NCBI GenBank assembly: GCA_026392455.1
Contig: JAPLCB010000009.1
Coordinates: 124,001-188,000, forward strand
Direction: 5' to 3'
DNA from: Propionibacteriales bacterium
GTDB lineage: Bacteria > Actinomycetota > Actinomycetes > Propionibacteriales > Nocardioidaceae
Length of the DNA: 64,000 nucleotides
Part shown: positions 18,146-27,441 of the stretch, in pieces
Position numbering within the stretch: position 1 is the stretch's first letter
Layout: the number at the start of each line of letters is the position of its first letter
Position numbers and translations under genes: made by a program
Notes under the pieces: generated by a model
What the model was told of the DNA's origin: nothing
Databases searched by the model: none
The model's input: only the letters and a program-made list of their open reading frames with translations

Positions 18146-19153
18146 ATGAGAATCATGGTGGTCAGCGAGTCCTTCGCCCCGGCGACGGATCCGGCAGCCG
18201 ATTCGGCTCGGCACGTCACCGACGCCCTGATCACGTCGGGGCACGACGTCCTGGTGTTCACCACCGGCCCGGGGAGCACCAGCTACCAGGGCGCCCGGGT
18301 ACTGCGGACCCGGGCCCTGTTCTCGCAAGCGGCCGTGGTCCGCACGGTGACGGAGTTCGGTCCGGACGTAGCCCTGGTCCTCACGCCCCGCGCGATGGGG
18401 GCAGCGGCGATGCGCGCCCTGGAGACTCTGGGGGTCCCCATGGTCGTGCTCGACCCGACACCGCTGCACCCGCGGGTCGGCCGGACCCTGGTCAGCAGCA
18501 CCTCGGGCGGCCGGGTGCTGGCGGCGGCCGGGATCCGGACCGAGGTCTGGCGCCCGGGGGTGCGGACCGACGAGCACCACCCGGGTCTGCGCTCGGCCGA
18601 CCTGCACGACCGGTGGGCGAAGGTCGGGACGCCGCGGGGCCCGCTGAGCGTCGTCGGGTACGTCGGACCGGTCGGGCTACCGACGTCGAACCACGTCCGG
18701 AGGCTGGCGAGGATCGCCGCCCTGGACGGCGTCCGCCTGGTCGTGCTCGGGACCGGCCCCGGGACCGCAACGCTCAAGGATGCCGGCGCGAAGCTCGTCG
18801 GGGCCTCCACCGGGCTGGAGACGGCGCGGGCGATCGCCTCCCTCGACGTCCTGGTCCAGCCACGCAAGCAGGACAGCACCTTGACCTCGGCGCGCAAGGC
18901 GCTGGCCAGCGGCGTACCGGTCGTCGCGTTCGCGACCGGCGCAGCACGCGAGCTGGTCGCCGACGGACGGACCGGGGTCCTGGTCCGGCCCGGTACCGGC
19001 GGGATCGCTGCCGCGGTGGCACGCCTGGTCGCCGACGAGGAGCTGCGCCTGCGGCTGGCGGCGAACGCCCGTGGCTCGGTCAGCGACCGTACCTGGTCCG
19101 AGGCCGTCGACGAGCTGGTCGGGTACTGCCTGCCGGTCGCCGTCGCCGTCTGA
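18146..19153 (+). CDS. Glycosyltransferase family 4 (GT-B fold)
   Basis: A 335-residue cytoplasmic glycosyltransferase related to GDP-mannose-dependent alpha-mannosyltransferases (MgtA/PimB type). The N-terminal VVSESFAPATDPAADSARHV matches the family opening. The C-terminal donor domain contains the ASLDVLVQPRKQDS and ARKALASGVPVVAFATGAAREL segments. It is about 40 residues shorter than usual MgtA. The conserved E-x7-E donor motif is weakened (here QPRKQDSTLTSARKALASG), so donor specificity is uncertain. ATG 18146 is preceded by CAGGCT six bases upstream, a leaderless-type arrangement. Confidence 0.8.
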   Translation: MRIMVVSESFAPATDPAADSARHVTDALITSGHDVLVFTTGPGSTSYQGARVLRTRALFSQAAVVRTVTEFGPDVALVLTPRAMGAAAMRALETLGVPMVVLDPTPLHPRVGRTLVSSTSGGRVLAAAGIRTEVWRPGVRTDEHHPGLRSADLHDRWAKVGTPRGPLSVVGYVGPVGLPTSNHVRRLARIAALDGVRLVVLGTGPGTATLKDAGAKLVGASTGLETARAIASLDVLVQPRKQDSTLTSARKALASGVPVVAFATGAARELVADGRTGVLVRPGTGGIAAAVARLVADEELRLRLAANARGSVSDRTWSEAVDELVGYCLPVAVAV

Positions 19154-19172
19154 CTGCTGCTCGGCTCGTCCC

Positions 19173-22094
19173 CTACTCGGCCTGGCCGGGGTACCAGTAG
19201 TCGAGGGCCGGCCGCAACGGGACCCGGGGGAACGACGCCGGTGCCGGGTTGGTGAAGCAGGTCGAGTACACCTGCACCGAGATGATCTCCGACGCGGTCA
19301 GGTCCTGGATCGGCGCCATCCGCAGCTCGACCGACCAAGGCTCGCGACCGGCGAGCTTGTCGAACAGGTGGAACCGCACCGACCCGTGCCCCTGCTGGAT
19401 GTCGCGGGGCTCGTCCGCACCGTAGAGACCGGTCTTCCAGTCCCGGATGTCGCCGACCGCCGCCGCGGCGCAGCGGGCCGTCCGGGGGGTGTTGGGATCG
19501 ACCGGGCGGGCCACGAGCTGGACCGTTGCCCCCTGGTACTGGCCGCGCGGCTCCCGGATCATCGACTGCGGCTCGGGCGGCACCGGAAGGCCGGTGGCGT
19601 TGGCGATCTCCGCCTGGGAGGCCGCCTTGACCTGGCCCCGGATCTCTCCGACCGCCTTCTGGATCATCGCCGCGCAGACGTCGACGTCACCCTGGGCGTT
19701 CTTGGCGCCGGCGGGGACATCCACTCCGGCGGCACCGGCGGTCTTGACCGTCGCCGCGTCCACCTTCATCTTGCTGCAGGGCACCCCGATCGACTCGAGG
19801 TACGCGACGGCGATGCCGGTGAGGTCACCCTGGGCCACGTCGGCGAGCTCCTTCGACGACGGCAGCCGCGCCGGGAGCCCGAACGAGGACAGCACGACGC
19901 TGACCACGACGGACCCCACGACCTCGCCGATCGCCTCGCACCCGGACGCAGCACTGTCGGCGTACGGCGAGCTGCTGATCGCACTGGCCACGCTGGCGGT
20001 CGCGCAGAACGGGTTGAACTTCGCGATCACGGTGATCAGGGTCTCGACGACGGTGTTGTACGCCGAGGCGATGTAGTCCCAGACCTTGCCGACGTAGCTG
20101 ACCAGGGAGCCGACGTCGTTGGCGATCTGGCACCACCCGGTGCACCCACGGCCCTTCTTGGGCGGGAAGTCGCTCTGGCACCAGGTCCGGTCCTGGGTGT
20201 AGACCGAGCCGAGGTACGACGATCCGGGGGACGTGGTCGGGGTGCCGGTGATCCGGACGCAGCCGGCGAGCTGCCCGTTCGCTGCCCGACCGGGATCGAA
20301 GCTCGACGAGACGATCTTGAAGACCGCGGACTTGTCGTCCAGCGGCGGGAGGGTGACCGCGACGGTGTTGCTGGCGTCGCCGACCACGGACTCCCCGTTG
20401 ACCGGCAGCACCCGCACGTAGACGTCCCCGATCGGGATCGGCACGATCCCGGCGTCCAAGGTCGGGATCTGCCCGGGGCCCGGTGGCTTGAGCGGGGTCA
20501 CCCCGAACGACGAGCCGGGCTTGACCAGCTCGGTCATCGACGGTGTCGGGACCTTGGAGAGCAGGGTCCCGGCCTGGTCGGCCGCCGGCCGGCCGGCCAG
20601 CAGTACCTCGGCCGGGATCTCGAAGGTGCCGGCCTGGTCGGAGGACAGGTTGACGCCGCCGCCGTCGCCCTGGGGGCTGTAGCCGGTGGCCAGCAGGACC
20701 GGCGGGGCCGTGTTGTGGTCGGTGGTCGGCAACGGTCGGCCCAGGACCTGCCACACCATCCCGTCGGGGATCAGGCTGGAGGTCTGCCAGGTGAAGCGGA
20801 CGGACAGCGTCTGCTTGCCGAGCTCGACGGGGTTGTCGTTGGTGTTGGTGGCGCGCAGCGTGACGGCCGGCGACCCGCCAAGCAGGTCGGGGACCGAGAC
20901 CGCGTCGGTGCCGGTCGACTCCGAGCGGGCCACCAGGGTGGCCGGTGCTGCCGCGGTCTTCCCGGGACGCCAGACCTCCATCCTGACCCGGGAGCCGTCC
21001 AGGGTCGGCATCACGGTCGCCAGGTCGGCGGTACCGAACGAGGCCGGGACGCTGCCGGTCGCCGGGATCCGCTGGAACGGCTTGCCGTCGACGCCGAGGT
21101 AGACCCAGACGCGGGGCTCCGACTTCGGCAGGGTCAGCTCGCCGTCGAAGAGCGCGGCGTTCCCCGACCAGACGTCGGCCAGGCAGGTGCTCGGCGCCTG
21201 GACCGAGACCGGGGTCGAGTCCGCCGGCGCACCGGCGGGCCCGGCCACGAACACGTGGGTTCCCGGGGTGAGCTCCCCGGTCGCGTAGGGCGCTCCGGGC
21301 GACGCCGAGCCGCGCAGCGTGAACCCGGCGCCACCGCCGGTCATCTCGTAGACCGACACCGGACCGTCGCCGACCGGAGTCACCGTGGCCCGGCACCCGT
21401 CCAGGACGGCCGTGATCGCGGTCCTCCCCGGCGCTGCTACGGGGGCGGTCTTCGGTGGCGCCGCCGTGATCCGGTCGAGCGGCGCCTGCGCGACGACGCC
21501 GTCGGCCAGGGGACGAAAAGCCGGTGGTTTCGGCACCCTGGCGCCGTTGCGTCCGCGGTAGACGAGGTCCCCGACCGCGACGCCGGTCGCGGCCGCCAGC
21601 TCGGTGGGTGTCCGGCCGTTGCCGGGGAGAAGTACCGAGGCGGCCGGGACCAGGCCCTCGGCGGCCCGGAGGCGCAGCGGGGCCGAGTGACCGACCTGCG
21701 CCACGTCCGCTCCGGTGGCTTCCGCGTGCAGGACGTGGGTACCGGCACGGACCGCGGGCCACCCGAACTGGACGCTGACCCGGTTGCTGCGGGCCGGTGT
21801 GAACCGCTTGACCCCGACCAGGGCGTCGCCGTCGTAGACCCGGACCTCGGAGATGGTTGCGCCGGCGGCGTTCACCGCCAGGAAGGTGGTGGCGCCCACA
21901 GCCGCCGTCCGCCGGTCCGAGGCTGCGGACAGCGACACCGTCAGCGGCGCGGGTACCAGCGCGCGCTGGGCCGTCGTCGCGTTCTTCGCAGGTGCCGGAT
22001 CGCGGCGGGCGTCGACCTGGCGGTAGACACCGACTGCGACGAGCAGGACGCTGAGGACCAGCGCCACCGAGTACCAGAGATTGCGACGAGTCAC
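19173..22094 (-). CDS. Large membrane-anchored extracellular protein, function unknown
   Basis: A 973-residue protein. One N-terminal membrane segment (residues 6-24, WYSVALVLSVLLVAVGVY) acts as signal anchor, so the rest should be outside. An Ig-like domain lies at about 55-130 (VYDGDALVGVKRF ... AGTHVLHAEATGA). A short lysin-like segment LAAATGVAVGDLVYRGRNG near 165-185 is followed by a middle part with fibronectin-type strands (PLPTTDHNTAPPVLLATGYS; DVYVRVLPVNGESV). The C-terminal third is Cys-rich, with CTGWCQIANDVG and hydrophobic helices around 650-730. I do not recognise a catalytic motif. The divergent neighbour at 22202 has a similar Ig-like domain; the two may act together at the cell surface. 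Confidence 0.75.
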   Translation of the reverse strand: MTRRNLWYSVALVLSVLLVAVGVYRQVDARRDPAPAKNATTAQRALVPAPLTVSLSAASDRRTAAVGATTFLAVNAAGATISEVRVYDGDALVGVKRFTPARSNRVSVQFGWPAVRAGTHVLHAEATGADVAQVGHSAPLRLRAAEGLVPAASVLLPGNGRTPTELAAATGVAVGDLVYRGRNGARVPKPPAFRPLADGVVAQAPLDRITAAPPKTAPVAAPGRTAITAVLDGCRATVTPVGDGPVSVYEMTGGGAGFTLRGSASPGAPYATGELTPGTHVFVAGPAGAPADSTPVSVQAPSTCLADVWSGNAALFDGELTLPKSEPRVWVYLGVDGKPFQRIPATGSVPASFGTADLATVMPTLDGSRVRMEVWRPGKTAAAPATLVARSESTGTDAVSVPDLLGGSPAVTLRATNTNDNPVELGKQTLSVRFTWQTSSLIPDGMVWQVLGRPLPTTDHNTAPPVLLATGYSPQGDGGGVNLSSDQAGTFEIPAEVLLAGRPAADQAGTLLSKVPTPSMTELVKPGSSFGVTPLKPPGPGQIPTLDAGIVPIPIGDVYVRVLPVNGESVVGDASNTVAVTLPPLDDKSAVFKIVSSSFDPGRAANGQLAGCVRITGTPTTSPGSSYLGSVYTQDRTWCQSDFPPKKGRGCTGWCQIANDVGSLVSYVGKVWDYIASAYNTVVETLITVIAKFNPFCATASVASAISSSPYADSAASGCEAIGEVVGSVVVSVVLSSFGLPARLPSSKELADVAQGDLTGIAVAYLESIGVPCSKMKVDAATVKTAGAAGVDVPAGAKNAQGDVDVCAAMIQKAVGEIRGQVKAASQAEIANATGLPVPPEPQSMIREPRGQYQGATVQLVARPVDPNTPRTARCAAAAVGDIRDWKTGLYGADEPRDIQQGHGSVRFHLFDKLAGREPWSVELRMAPIQDLTASEIISVQVYSTCFTNPAPASFPRVPLRPALDYWYPGQAE

Positions 22095-22201
22095 GGGGCA
22101 CCGAATCTTCCCGAGAAGGGCCGGACCCAGGTCCGCTCAGTGCGATGCTAGTTCCTCAAGGGCCTCCTCGGGGCCGCCTCGGACAGTCAGGACACGATCA
22201 G

Positions 22202-23053
22202 ATGATCGGTGCGAGCCTCGCCCTCAAGATCGCCGTCCCTGCGGTCCTCGCCGTCGGCGGTGTCGCGGCGATCGTCGCGGTCCCCGACCAGCAGACCGTC
22301 GCGGCCGCCCCGGCCCAGCTCTGGATCGACTCCCCCGCCAGCACGGCCTTCGTCGCGCCGGGGCCGGTGACCGTGGTGGCCCACGCGGCCGACGAGCTCG
22401 CCCTGGACTCGATGACGCTGAAGGTCGACGGCACCGACGTCGCCACCCGGGACGACCTGGCAACGTACGACCGGCTCGCCTCGGTGACCTTCACCTGGAA
22501 CGCCACCGACGGCGAGCACGTGCTGGTCGTGACCGGCGGCGGCAAGCAGTCCGCTCCGGTGGCGGTGAAGGTGGGTACAGCGACCGCGCTGGGGACACCG
22601 GAGCCGTCCCGTGGCCCGTCGGCGCGACCTTCCCCCACGGCGAGCGCGACGCCGACGCCGACCGCGACCGCCAGCACGACGGCCGCACCGACCAAGGCCC
22701 CGACTACGAAGGCACCGCCGGCCGACCCCCAGGTGCTCTCCGTCTCGGTCAACCCGAGCTCGATCGGCGGCGACTCCTGCACCCAGACGATCACGGTGAC
22801 CGCCACTGTGCGGAACGCAACGGGCGGCTCGGCCCAGATCGTTGGGGACTACGGGGTCGACAAGTTCATCGGAGGCACCGTGAAGAACAACGTCTTCACC
22901 GCAACCTTCATGCAGAACAAGCTGGCGAAGCCCGACCCCGGCTACAAGACGAAGAACATCACCGGCAGCTTCCGGGTCGAGGTCACCGTCACCAACGCCA
23001 ACGGCTTCGATGTCGGCGCGGCGACCTTCCAGGTGTCCTGCGCCAAGGACTAA
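22202..23053 (+). CDS. Secreted Ig-like domain protein with Thr/Pro linker, function unknown
   Basis: A 283-residue secreted or membrane-anchored protein. The N-terminal hydrophobic segment (ALKIAVPAVLAVGGVAAIVAV) is a signal peptide or anchor. An Ig-like domain follows at about 40-120 (TLKVDGTDVATRDDLATY, DGEHVLVVTGGG), then a linker rich in Pro, Thr, Ser and Ala (about 125-175), typical of cell-wall-spanning proteins, and a beta-rich C-terminal domain with two Cys (SCTQTITVTATVRN ... FQVSCAKD). ATG 22202 is preferred over the upstream in-frame ATG 22145 because it puts the signal segment at the N-terminus. Confidence 0.75.
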   Translation: MIGASLALKIAVPAVLAVGGVAAIVAVPDQQTVAAAPAQLWIDSPASTAFVAPGPVTVVAHAADELALDSMTLKVDGTDVATRDDLATYDRLASVTFTWNATDGEHVLVVTGGGKQSAPVAVKVGTATALGTPEPSRGPSARPSPTASATPTPTATASTTAAPTKAPTTKAPPADPQVLSVSVNPSSIGGDSCTQTITVTATVRNATGGSAQIVGDYGVDKFIGGTVKNNVFTATFMQNKLAKPDPGYKTKNITGSFRVEVTVTNANGFDVGAATFQVSCAKD

Positions 23054-23065
23054 CGCCGACCGGGA

Positions 23066-23773
23066 TCAGCGGAGGTAGTGCTCGACCGCCTCCACCAGCA
23101 GGTCCTCGACCGGGCGGCCCGTGAGCCGCGCGCGCTCGTTGATCGCCGCGGACTGGGCCGCCGAGAGAGTGGCGCGCACCCGACCGTCGGGAAGCTCCGG
23201 CTCGGTACGTCCCCCGAACTTGGCCAGGGCGATGGTCACCAGGGTGCCGAGCACGTCGAGGATCGCCACGATGCCGAGGAACTTCCAGATGTCACCGTCG
23301 ATGGTCTCGGTGATCAGCCCGCAGACGACGCCGGCCACCACCACCGCCATCGCGACCGTCGCCCAGAGGACCAGCGCAAGACCAGGCCGCGCGCCGGCCA
23401 GGGCCAGCAGCAGGCAGAGCTGCGCGAGGGTCAGGGCCAGGACGACCCCGATCCCGAAGGCCCGGAGCAGCCCGTCCACGTCGTTGCCGTCCCAGTGCCT
23501 CCACACCAGGACCAGGGCCGTGCTGACGGGCAGGACTGCGACGATGCCGCCGAGGACTCCGACCGCGACCCACCGGGTCCCCGCCGTGGCCAGGTAGCAG
23601 AGCACGCAGATGCTCGCGCTCCCGACGATCAGGGTGGTCAGCAGCACCCGGGCCTGGTCGTCCCCGAAGTCGCCGGACCCGAGGAGGGCCACGATGCCCA
23701 TCAGGGCGGCGACCGAGAAGGACCCGATGGTCAGGGAGGCGACGATGCGGCGGACGGTTCGTTTCTCGTTCAT
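23066..23773 (-). CDS. Polytopic membrane protein with ribbon-helix-helix-like C-terminal tail
   Basis: A 235-residue protein with about six hydrophobic segments (e.g. IGSFSVAALMGIVALLGSG, VLLTTLIVGSASICVLCYLA, LTLAQLCLLLALAG). The last about 40 residues are different: a strand VRATLSAAQ followed by two helices, AAINERARLTG and PVEDLLVEAVEHYLR. This looks like a CopG/Arc-type ribbon-helix-helix DNA-binding module. ATG 23773 is preferred over GTG 23779. It is convergent with the Ig-like protein gene, only 12 bases apart. Function unknown. Confidence 0.7.
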   Translation of the reverse strand: MNEKRTVRRIVASLTIGSFSVAALMGIVALLGSGDFGDDQARVLLTTLIVGSASICVLCYLATAGTRWVAVGVLGGIVAVLPVSTALVLVWRHWDGNDVDGLLRAFGIGVVLALTLAQLCLLLALAGARPGLALVLWATVAMAVVVAGVVCGLITETIDGDIWKFLGIVAILDVLGTLVTIALAKFGGRTEPELPDGRVRATLSAAQSAAINERARLTGRPVEDLLVEAVEHYLR

Positions 23774-23827
23774 GGGCACCAGCCTGCCGCAGGTCGTCGG
23801 GCTTCCGCCTGAGTCGGCGTACTCAGA

Positions 23828-23975
23828 TCAGAGCTCGGTGCGCCCGTCGTCGTCCTTGTTCCGCATCCCGATCTTCGCGCCCAACCAGACCAGCGGGTCG
23901 AACTTCCGATCGGCAACGCGCTCCTTCATGGGGATGAGTGGACGCTGGGTCGGTGATCTTGGTCCCGCCCCGGCT
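23828..23975 (-). pseudogene. Tandem duplicate of the sdhB 3' end
   Basis: Bases 23828 to about 23938 repeat 23976 to about 24086 at a 148-base offset with only two differences. Both differences fall in third codon positions (GTT/GTC and GAT/GGC-frame GAC) and leave the peptide unchanged. The copy would encode MKERVADRKFDPLVWLGAK and on to the same stop. The remaining about 37 bases, up to the sdhB stop, still align loosely with the next part of sdhB. It is a non-functional leftover of a tandem duplication immediately after the gene. Confidence 0.8.
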
Positions 23976-24752
23976 TCAGAGCTCGGTGCGCCCGTCGTCG
24001 TCCTTGTTCCGCATCCCGATCTTCGCGCCCAACCAGACCAGCGGGTCGAACTTCCGGTCGGCGACGCGCTCCTTCATGGGGATGATCGCGTTGTCGGTGA
24101 TCTTGATGCCCTCGGGGCAGACCTCGGTGCAGCACTTGGTGATGTTGCACATCCCCAGGCCGGCCTGCTCCTGGGCCATGTTGCGGCGGTCGTTGGTGTC
24201 CAACGGGTGCATGTCGAGCTCGGCGTACCGCAGGAAGAACCGCGGACCGGCGAAGGCCTTCTTGTTCTCCTCGTGGTCGCGGACGACGTGGCAGGTGTTC
24301 TGGCACAGGAAGCACTCGATGCACTTGCGGAACTCCTGGCCGCGCTCGACGTCGACCTGGGCCATCCGACGCTTGTTGTCGGCGTCGCGCGGCGGCGGCG
24401 AGAAGCTCGGGAGCTCCTTCGCCTTCTCGTAGTTGAACGAGACGTCGGTGACGAGGTCGCGGATCACCGGGAACGAGCGCATCGGGGTGACTGTGATGGT
24501 CTCGTCCTCGGCGAAGTCCGACAGCCGGCACATGCACATCAGCCGGGGCTTGCCGTTGACCTCGGCGCTGCACGAGCCGCACTTGCCGGCCTTGCAGTTC
24601 CAACGAACCGCCAGGTCACCGGCCTGGGTGCCCTGGACCCGGTGGATCGCGTCCAGGACGACCTCGCCCTCGGAGACCTCCACCGGGTAGTCCTTGATCT
24701 CGCCACCGGCCGCGTCGCCGCGCCAGATCCGGAGCTTCAGCTTGTACGCCAT
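23976..24752 (-). CDS. sdhB: Succinate dehydrogenase iron-sulfur subunit (complex 1)
   Basis: A 258-residue electron-transfer subunit. The [2Fe-2S] motif CKAGKCGSC is near residue 57, and the C-terminal cluster motifs are CIECFLCQNTC near residue 150 and CNITKCCTEVCPEG near residue 205. ATG 24752 overlaps the sdhA stop (ATGA). It resembles the mycobacterial SDH1 subunit (Rv0247c type). Its last 36 codons are duplicated just downstream. Confidence 0.93.
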   Translation of the reverse strand: MAYKLKLRIWRGDAAGGEIKDYPVEVSEGEVVLDAIHRVQGTQAGDLAVRWNCKAGKCGSCSAEVNGKPRLMCMCRLSDFAEDETITVTPMRSFPVIRDLVTDVSFNYEKAKELPSFSPPPRDADNKRRMAQVDVERGQEFRKCIECFLCQNTCHVVRDHEENKKAFAGPRFFLRYAELDMHPLDTNDRRNMAQEQAGLGMCNITKCCTEVCPEGIKITDNAIIPMKERVADRKFDPLVWLGAKIGMRNKDDDGRTEL

Positions 24753-26629
24753 CACTTGCTCCCTTCGAAGTACTTCGTGAGCTCGGCGGGCATCACCGGC
24801 AGCGGCTTCTCGTGCAGCTCCACGCCGGTGCCCTCGGCGTTCAGGTTCACCACCAGGTTCTTGGTCCCCCACTCGGCGTTCGGGCCCGGGAAGTCGTCGC
24901 GGGTGTGACCTCCGCGGGACTCGGTCCGCGCCAGGGCTGCCTTGGCGATGCACTCGCTGACGATGAGCATGTTGCGCAGGTCGATCGCCAGGTGCCACCC
25001 CGGGTTGTACTGCCGGTGCCCCTCGACGACCATCGTCCTGGCCCGGGTCTTGAAGCCCTCGATCTCGGTCAACGACTGCTGCAGCTCGGCAGCCGTCCGG
25101 ATGATCCCGACCAGGTCGTTCATGGACTGCTGCAGGTCCGACTGGATGGTGTAGGGGTTCTCGCCACCCTCGACCTCGAACGGTGCCAGCGCGCTCCTCT
25201 CGGCTGCCTTGATGTCGGCGGCGTCGATCCTCGGGCGGTCGCTGCCGAGCGAGTTCACGTAGGTGGTGGCGAACTCCCCGGCCCGCTTGCCGAAGACCAG
25301 CAGGTCCCCGAGCGAGTTGCCGCCGAGCCGGTTGGAGCCGTGCATGCCGCCCGAGCACTCGCCGACCGCGTACAAGCCGGTGACTGCGCTCTCCTGGGTG
25401 TCGGCGTCGACCTCGACGCCGCCCATCACGTAGTGGCAGGTCGGCCCGATCTCCATCGGCTCGGCGGTGATGTCGACGTCGGCGAGCTCCTTGAACTGGT
25501 GGTACATCGAGGGCAGCCGCTTCTTGATGAACTCCGGCGTACGCCGCGACGCGATGTCGAGGTAGATCCCGCCGTGGGGGGTCCCGCGGCCGGCCTTGAT
25601 CTCGGAGTTGATGGCGCGGGCGACCTCGTCGCGCGGGAGCAGCTCGGGGGGACGCCGGTTGTTCTTCTTGTCGTCGTACCAGCGATCGGCTTCCTCGATG
25701 GTGTCCGCGGTCTCGGCCTTGAAGAACTCCGGGATGTAGTTGAACATGAACCGCTCACCCTCGGAGTTCTTCAGGATCCCGCCGTCACCGCGGACCGACT
25801 CGGTGACCAGCAGCCCCTTGACCGAGGGCGGCCAGACCATCCCGGTCGGGTGGAACTGCACGAACTCCATGTTGATCAGGGACGCCCCGGCCCGCATCGC
25901 GAGCGCGTGCCCGTCGCCGGTGTACTCCCAGGAGTTCGAGGTGACCTTGAAGGACTTGCCGATGCCACCGGTGGCCAGGATCACCGTCGGGGTGTCGAAG
26001 ACGATGAACCTGCCCGACTCGCGCCAGTAGCCGAACGCCCCGCTGATCGCCCCGGACTCCGGGTCCTTGAACACGTCGGTGATCGTGCACTCCATGTACA
26101 CGTCGATCCCGAGCGCGACCGCGCGCTGCTGCAGCGTCCGGATCATCTCCAGGCCGGTCCGGTCGCCGACGTGCGCGAGCCGGGCGTACTTGTGGCCGCC
26201 GAAGTCCCGCTGGCTGATCAGCCCGTCCTCGGTCCGGTCGAAGAGCGCTCCCCAGTCCTCGAGCTCCATCACCCGCTCAGGGGCCTCCTGGGCGTGCAGC
26301 TGGGCCATCCGCCAGTTGTTCAGCATCTTGCCGCCGCGCATGGTGTCGCGGAAGTGCACCTCCCAGTTGTCGTCGGGGTAGACGTTGCCCATCGACGCGG
26401 CGATGCCGCCCTCGGCCATCACGGTGTGCGCCTTGCCGAGCAGGGACTTGCAGACAATCGCGGTCTTCGCGCCGGACTCGTGGGCGGCGATCGCGGCGCG
26501 CAGCCCGGCCCCGCCGGCGCCGATCACCACGACGTCGTAGCTGTGCCGCTCCATGCCGCCCTCGGCGTTGCCGTCCAGCGCGTTCCCGGTCATCGGGTGC
26601 CGACCGTCCTGCCCTGCGGACTCAGTCAT
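24752..26629 (-). CDS. sdhA: Succinate dehydrogenase flavoprotein subunit (complex 1)
   Basis: A 625-residue FAD subunit oxidising succinate to fumarate. The dinucleotide motif VIGAGGAGLRAA is near residue 35, the FAD-attachment region SLLGKAHTVMAEGGIAAS near residue 62, and the active-site segment QFHPTGMVWP near residue 258. The start at 26629 is supported by the ATGA overlap with the upstream membrane subunit. Length and gene order (membrane anchor - A - B) match the mycobacterial Sdh1 group. Confidence 0.93.
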   Translation of the reverse strand: MTESAGQDGRHPMTGNALDGNAEGGMERHSYDVVVIGAGGAGLRAAIAAHESGAKTAIVCKSLLGKAHTVMAEGGIAASMGNVYPDDNWEVHFRDTMRGGKMLNNWRMAQLHAQEAPERVMELEDWGALFDRTEDGLISQRDFGGHKYARLAHVGDRTGLEMIRTLQQRAVALGIDVYMECTITDVFKDPESGAISGAFGYWRESGRFIVFDTPTVILATGGIGKSFKVTSNSWEYTGDGHALAMRAGASLINMEFVQFHPTGMVWPPSVKGLLVTESVRGDGGILKNSEGERFMFNYIPEFFKAETADTIEEADRWYDDKKNNRRPPELLPRDEVARAINSEIKAGRGTPHGGIYLDIASRRTPEFIKKRLPSMYHQFKELADVDITAEPMEIGPTCHYVMGGVEVDADTQESAVTGLYAVGECSGGMHGSNRLGGNSLGDLLVFGKRAGEFATTYVNSLGSDRPRIDAADIKAAERSALAPFEVEGGENPYTIQSDLQQSMNDLVGIIRTAAELQQSLTEIEGFKTRARTMVVEGHRQYNPGWHLAIDLRNMLIVSECIAKAALARTESRGGHTRDDFPGPNAEWGTKNLVVNLNAEGTGVELHEKPLPVMPAELTKYFEGSK

Positions 26630-27441
26630 CAGAAGAACCTCAGGTCGTCGATGGTGCCGTTGGCCACGAGCATCACGTAGAGGTCAGCAGCGGCCACGGA
26701 GAACAGGGAGTACCAGGCGAACTTGGCGTGGTGGACGTTGATCTTCGAGACCCAGGTCCACAGCCGGTAGCGGACCGGGTGCTTGGAGAAGTGCCGCAAC
26801 CGGCCCCCCACCGCGTGCCGGCACGAGTGGCACGACAGCGTGTAGAGCCAGATGAAGACCACGTTGGCCAGCAGCACCAAGGTGCCCAGGCCCATGTGGA
26901 TCCCGTCGCTCTCCCCCTCGGCCGGGCCGAAGGCCAGGACCACGTCGTAGCTGAGGATCAGGCCGACGACGATCGCGGCGTACCAGAAGTAGCGGTGCAG
27001 GTTGTTCAGGATCAGCGGCAGCCGGGTCTCCCCGGTGTACGTGGTGTGCGGCTCGGCGACCGCGCACGCGGGCGGACTGAGCCAGAAGGCCCGGTAGTAC
27101 GACTTGCGGTAGTAGTAGCAGGTCATCCGGAAGCCGAGCGGGAAGATCAGGATGATCAGCGCGGCCGAGAGCGGGAAGCCGCCGAACGGTTGGCCGAAGT
27201 CCGAGGATCCCTTGACGCAGTCACCCAGGCAGGGCGAGTAGAACGGCGACAGGTACGGCTCGGTGAAGTAGTCCTTGTCCGCGAACGCCCGCCAGGTGGC
27301 GTAGACGATGAAGGAGCTGAAGACCAGGAAGGTCGACAACGGCGCCAGCCACCACCGATCGGTCCGCAAGGTCTTCTCAGGGATCGCGGCCCGGGTGGGG
27401 CCTCCGACACCGTTGCTCATGCGATCGTCCGTGACTGACAT
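26629..27441 (-). CDS. Succinate dehydrogenase membrane anchor (complex 1, Rv0249c-like)
   Basis: A 270-residue membrane protein with about five helices (LSTFLVFSSFIVYATW, FPLSAALIILIFPLG, YFWYAAIVVGLILSYDVVLA, LGTLVLLANVVFIWLYTL, YSLFSVAAADLYVMLVA). His residues in HRYFWY, LSCHSCRHAVGG and INVHHAKFAWY are candidate heme ligands. It is the unusual single anchor of the mycobacterial SDH1 group, unlike classical SdhC/SdhD. ATG 27441 has GGAGG five bases upstream, better than GTG 27447. Confidence 0.85.
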   Translation of the reverse strand: MSVTDDRMSNGVGGPTRAAIPEKTLRTDRWWLAPLSTFLVFSSFIVYATWRAFADKDYFTEPYLSPFYSPCLGDCVKGSSDFGQPFGGFPLSAALIILIFPLGFRMTCYYYRKSYYRAFWLSPPACAVAEPHTTYTGETRLPLILNNLHRYFWYAAIVVGLILSYDVVLAFGPAEGESDGIHMGLGTLVLLANVVFIWLYTLSCHSCRHAVGGRLRHFSKHPVRYRLWTWVSKINVHHAKFAWYSLFSVAAADLYVMLVANGTIDDLRFF

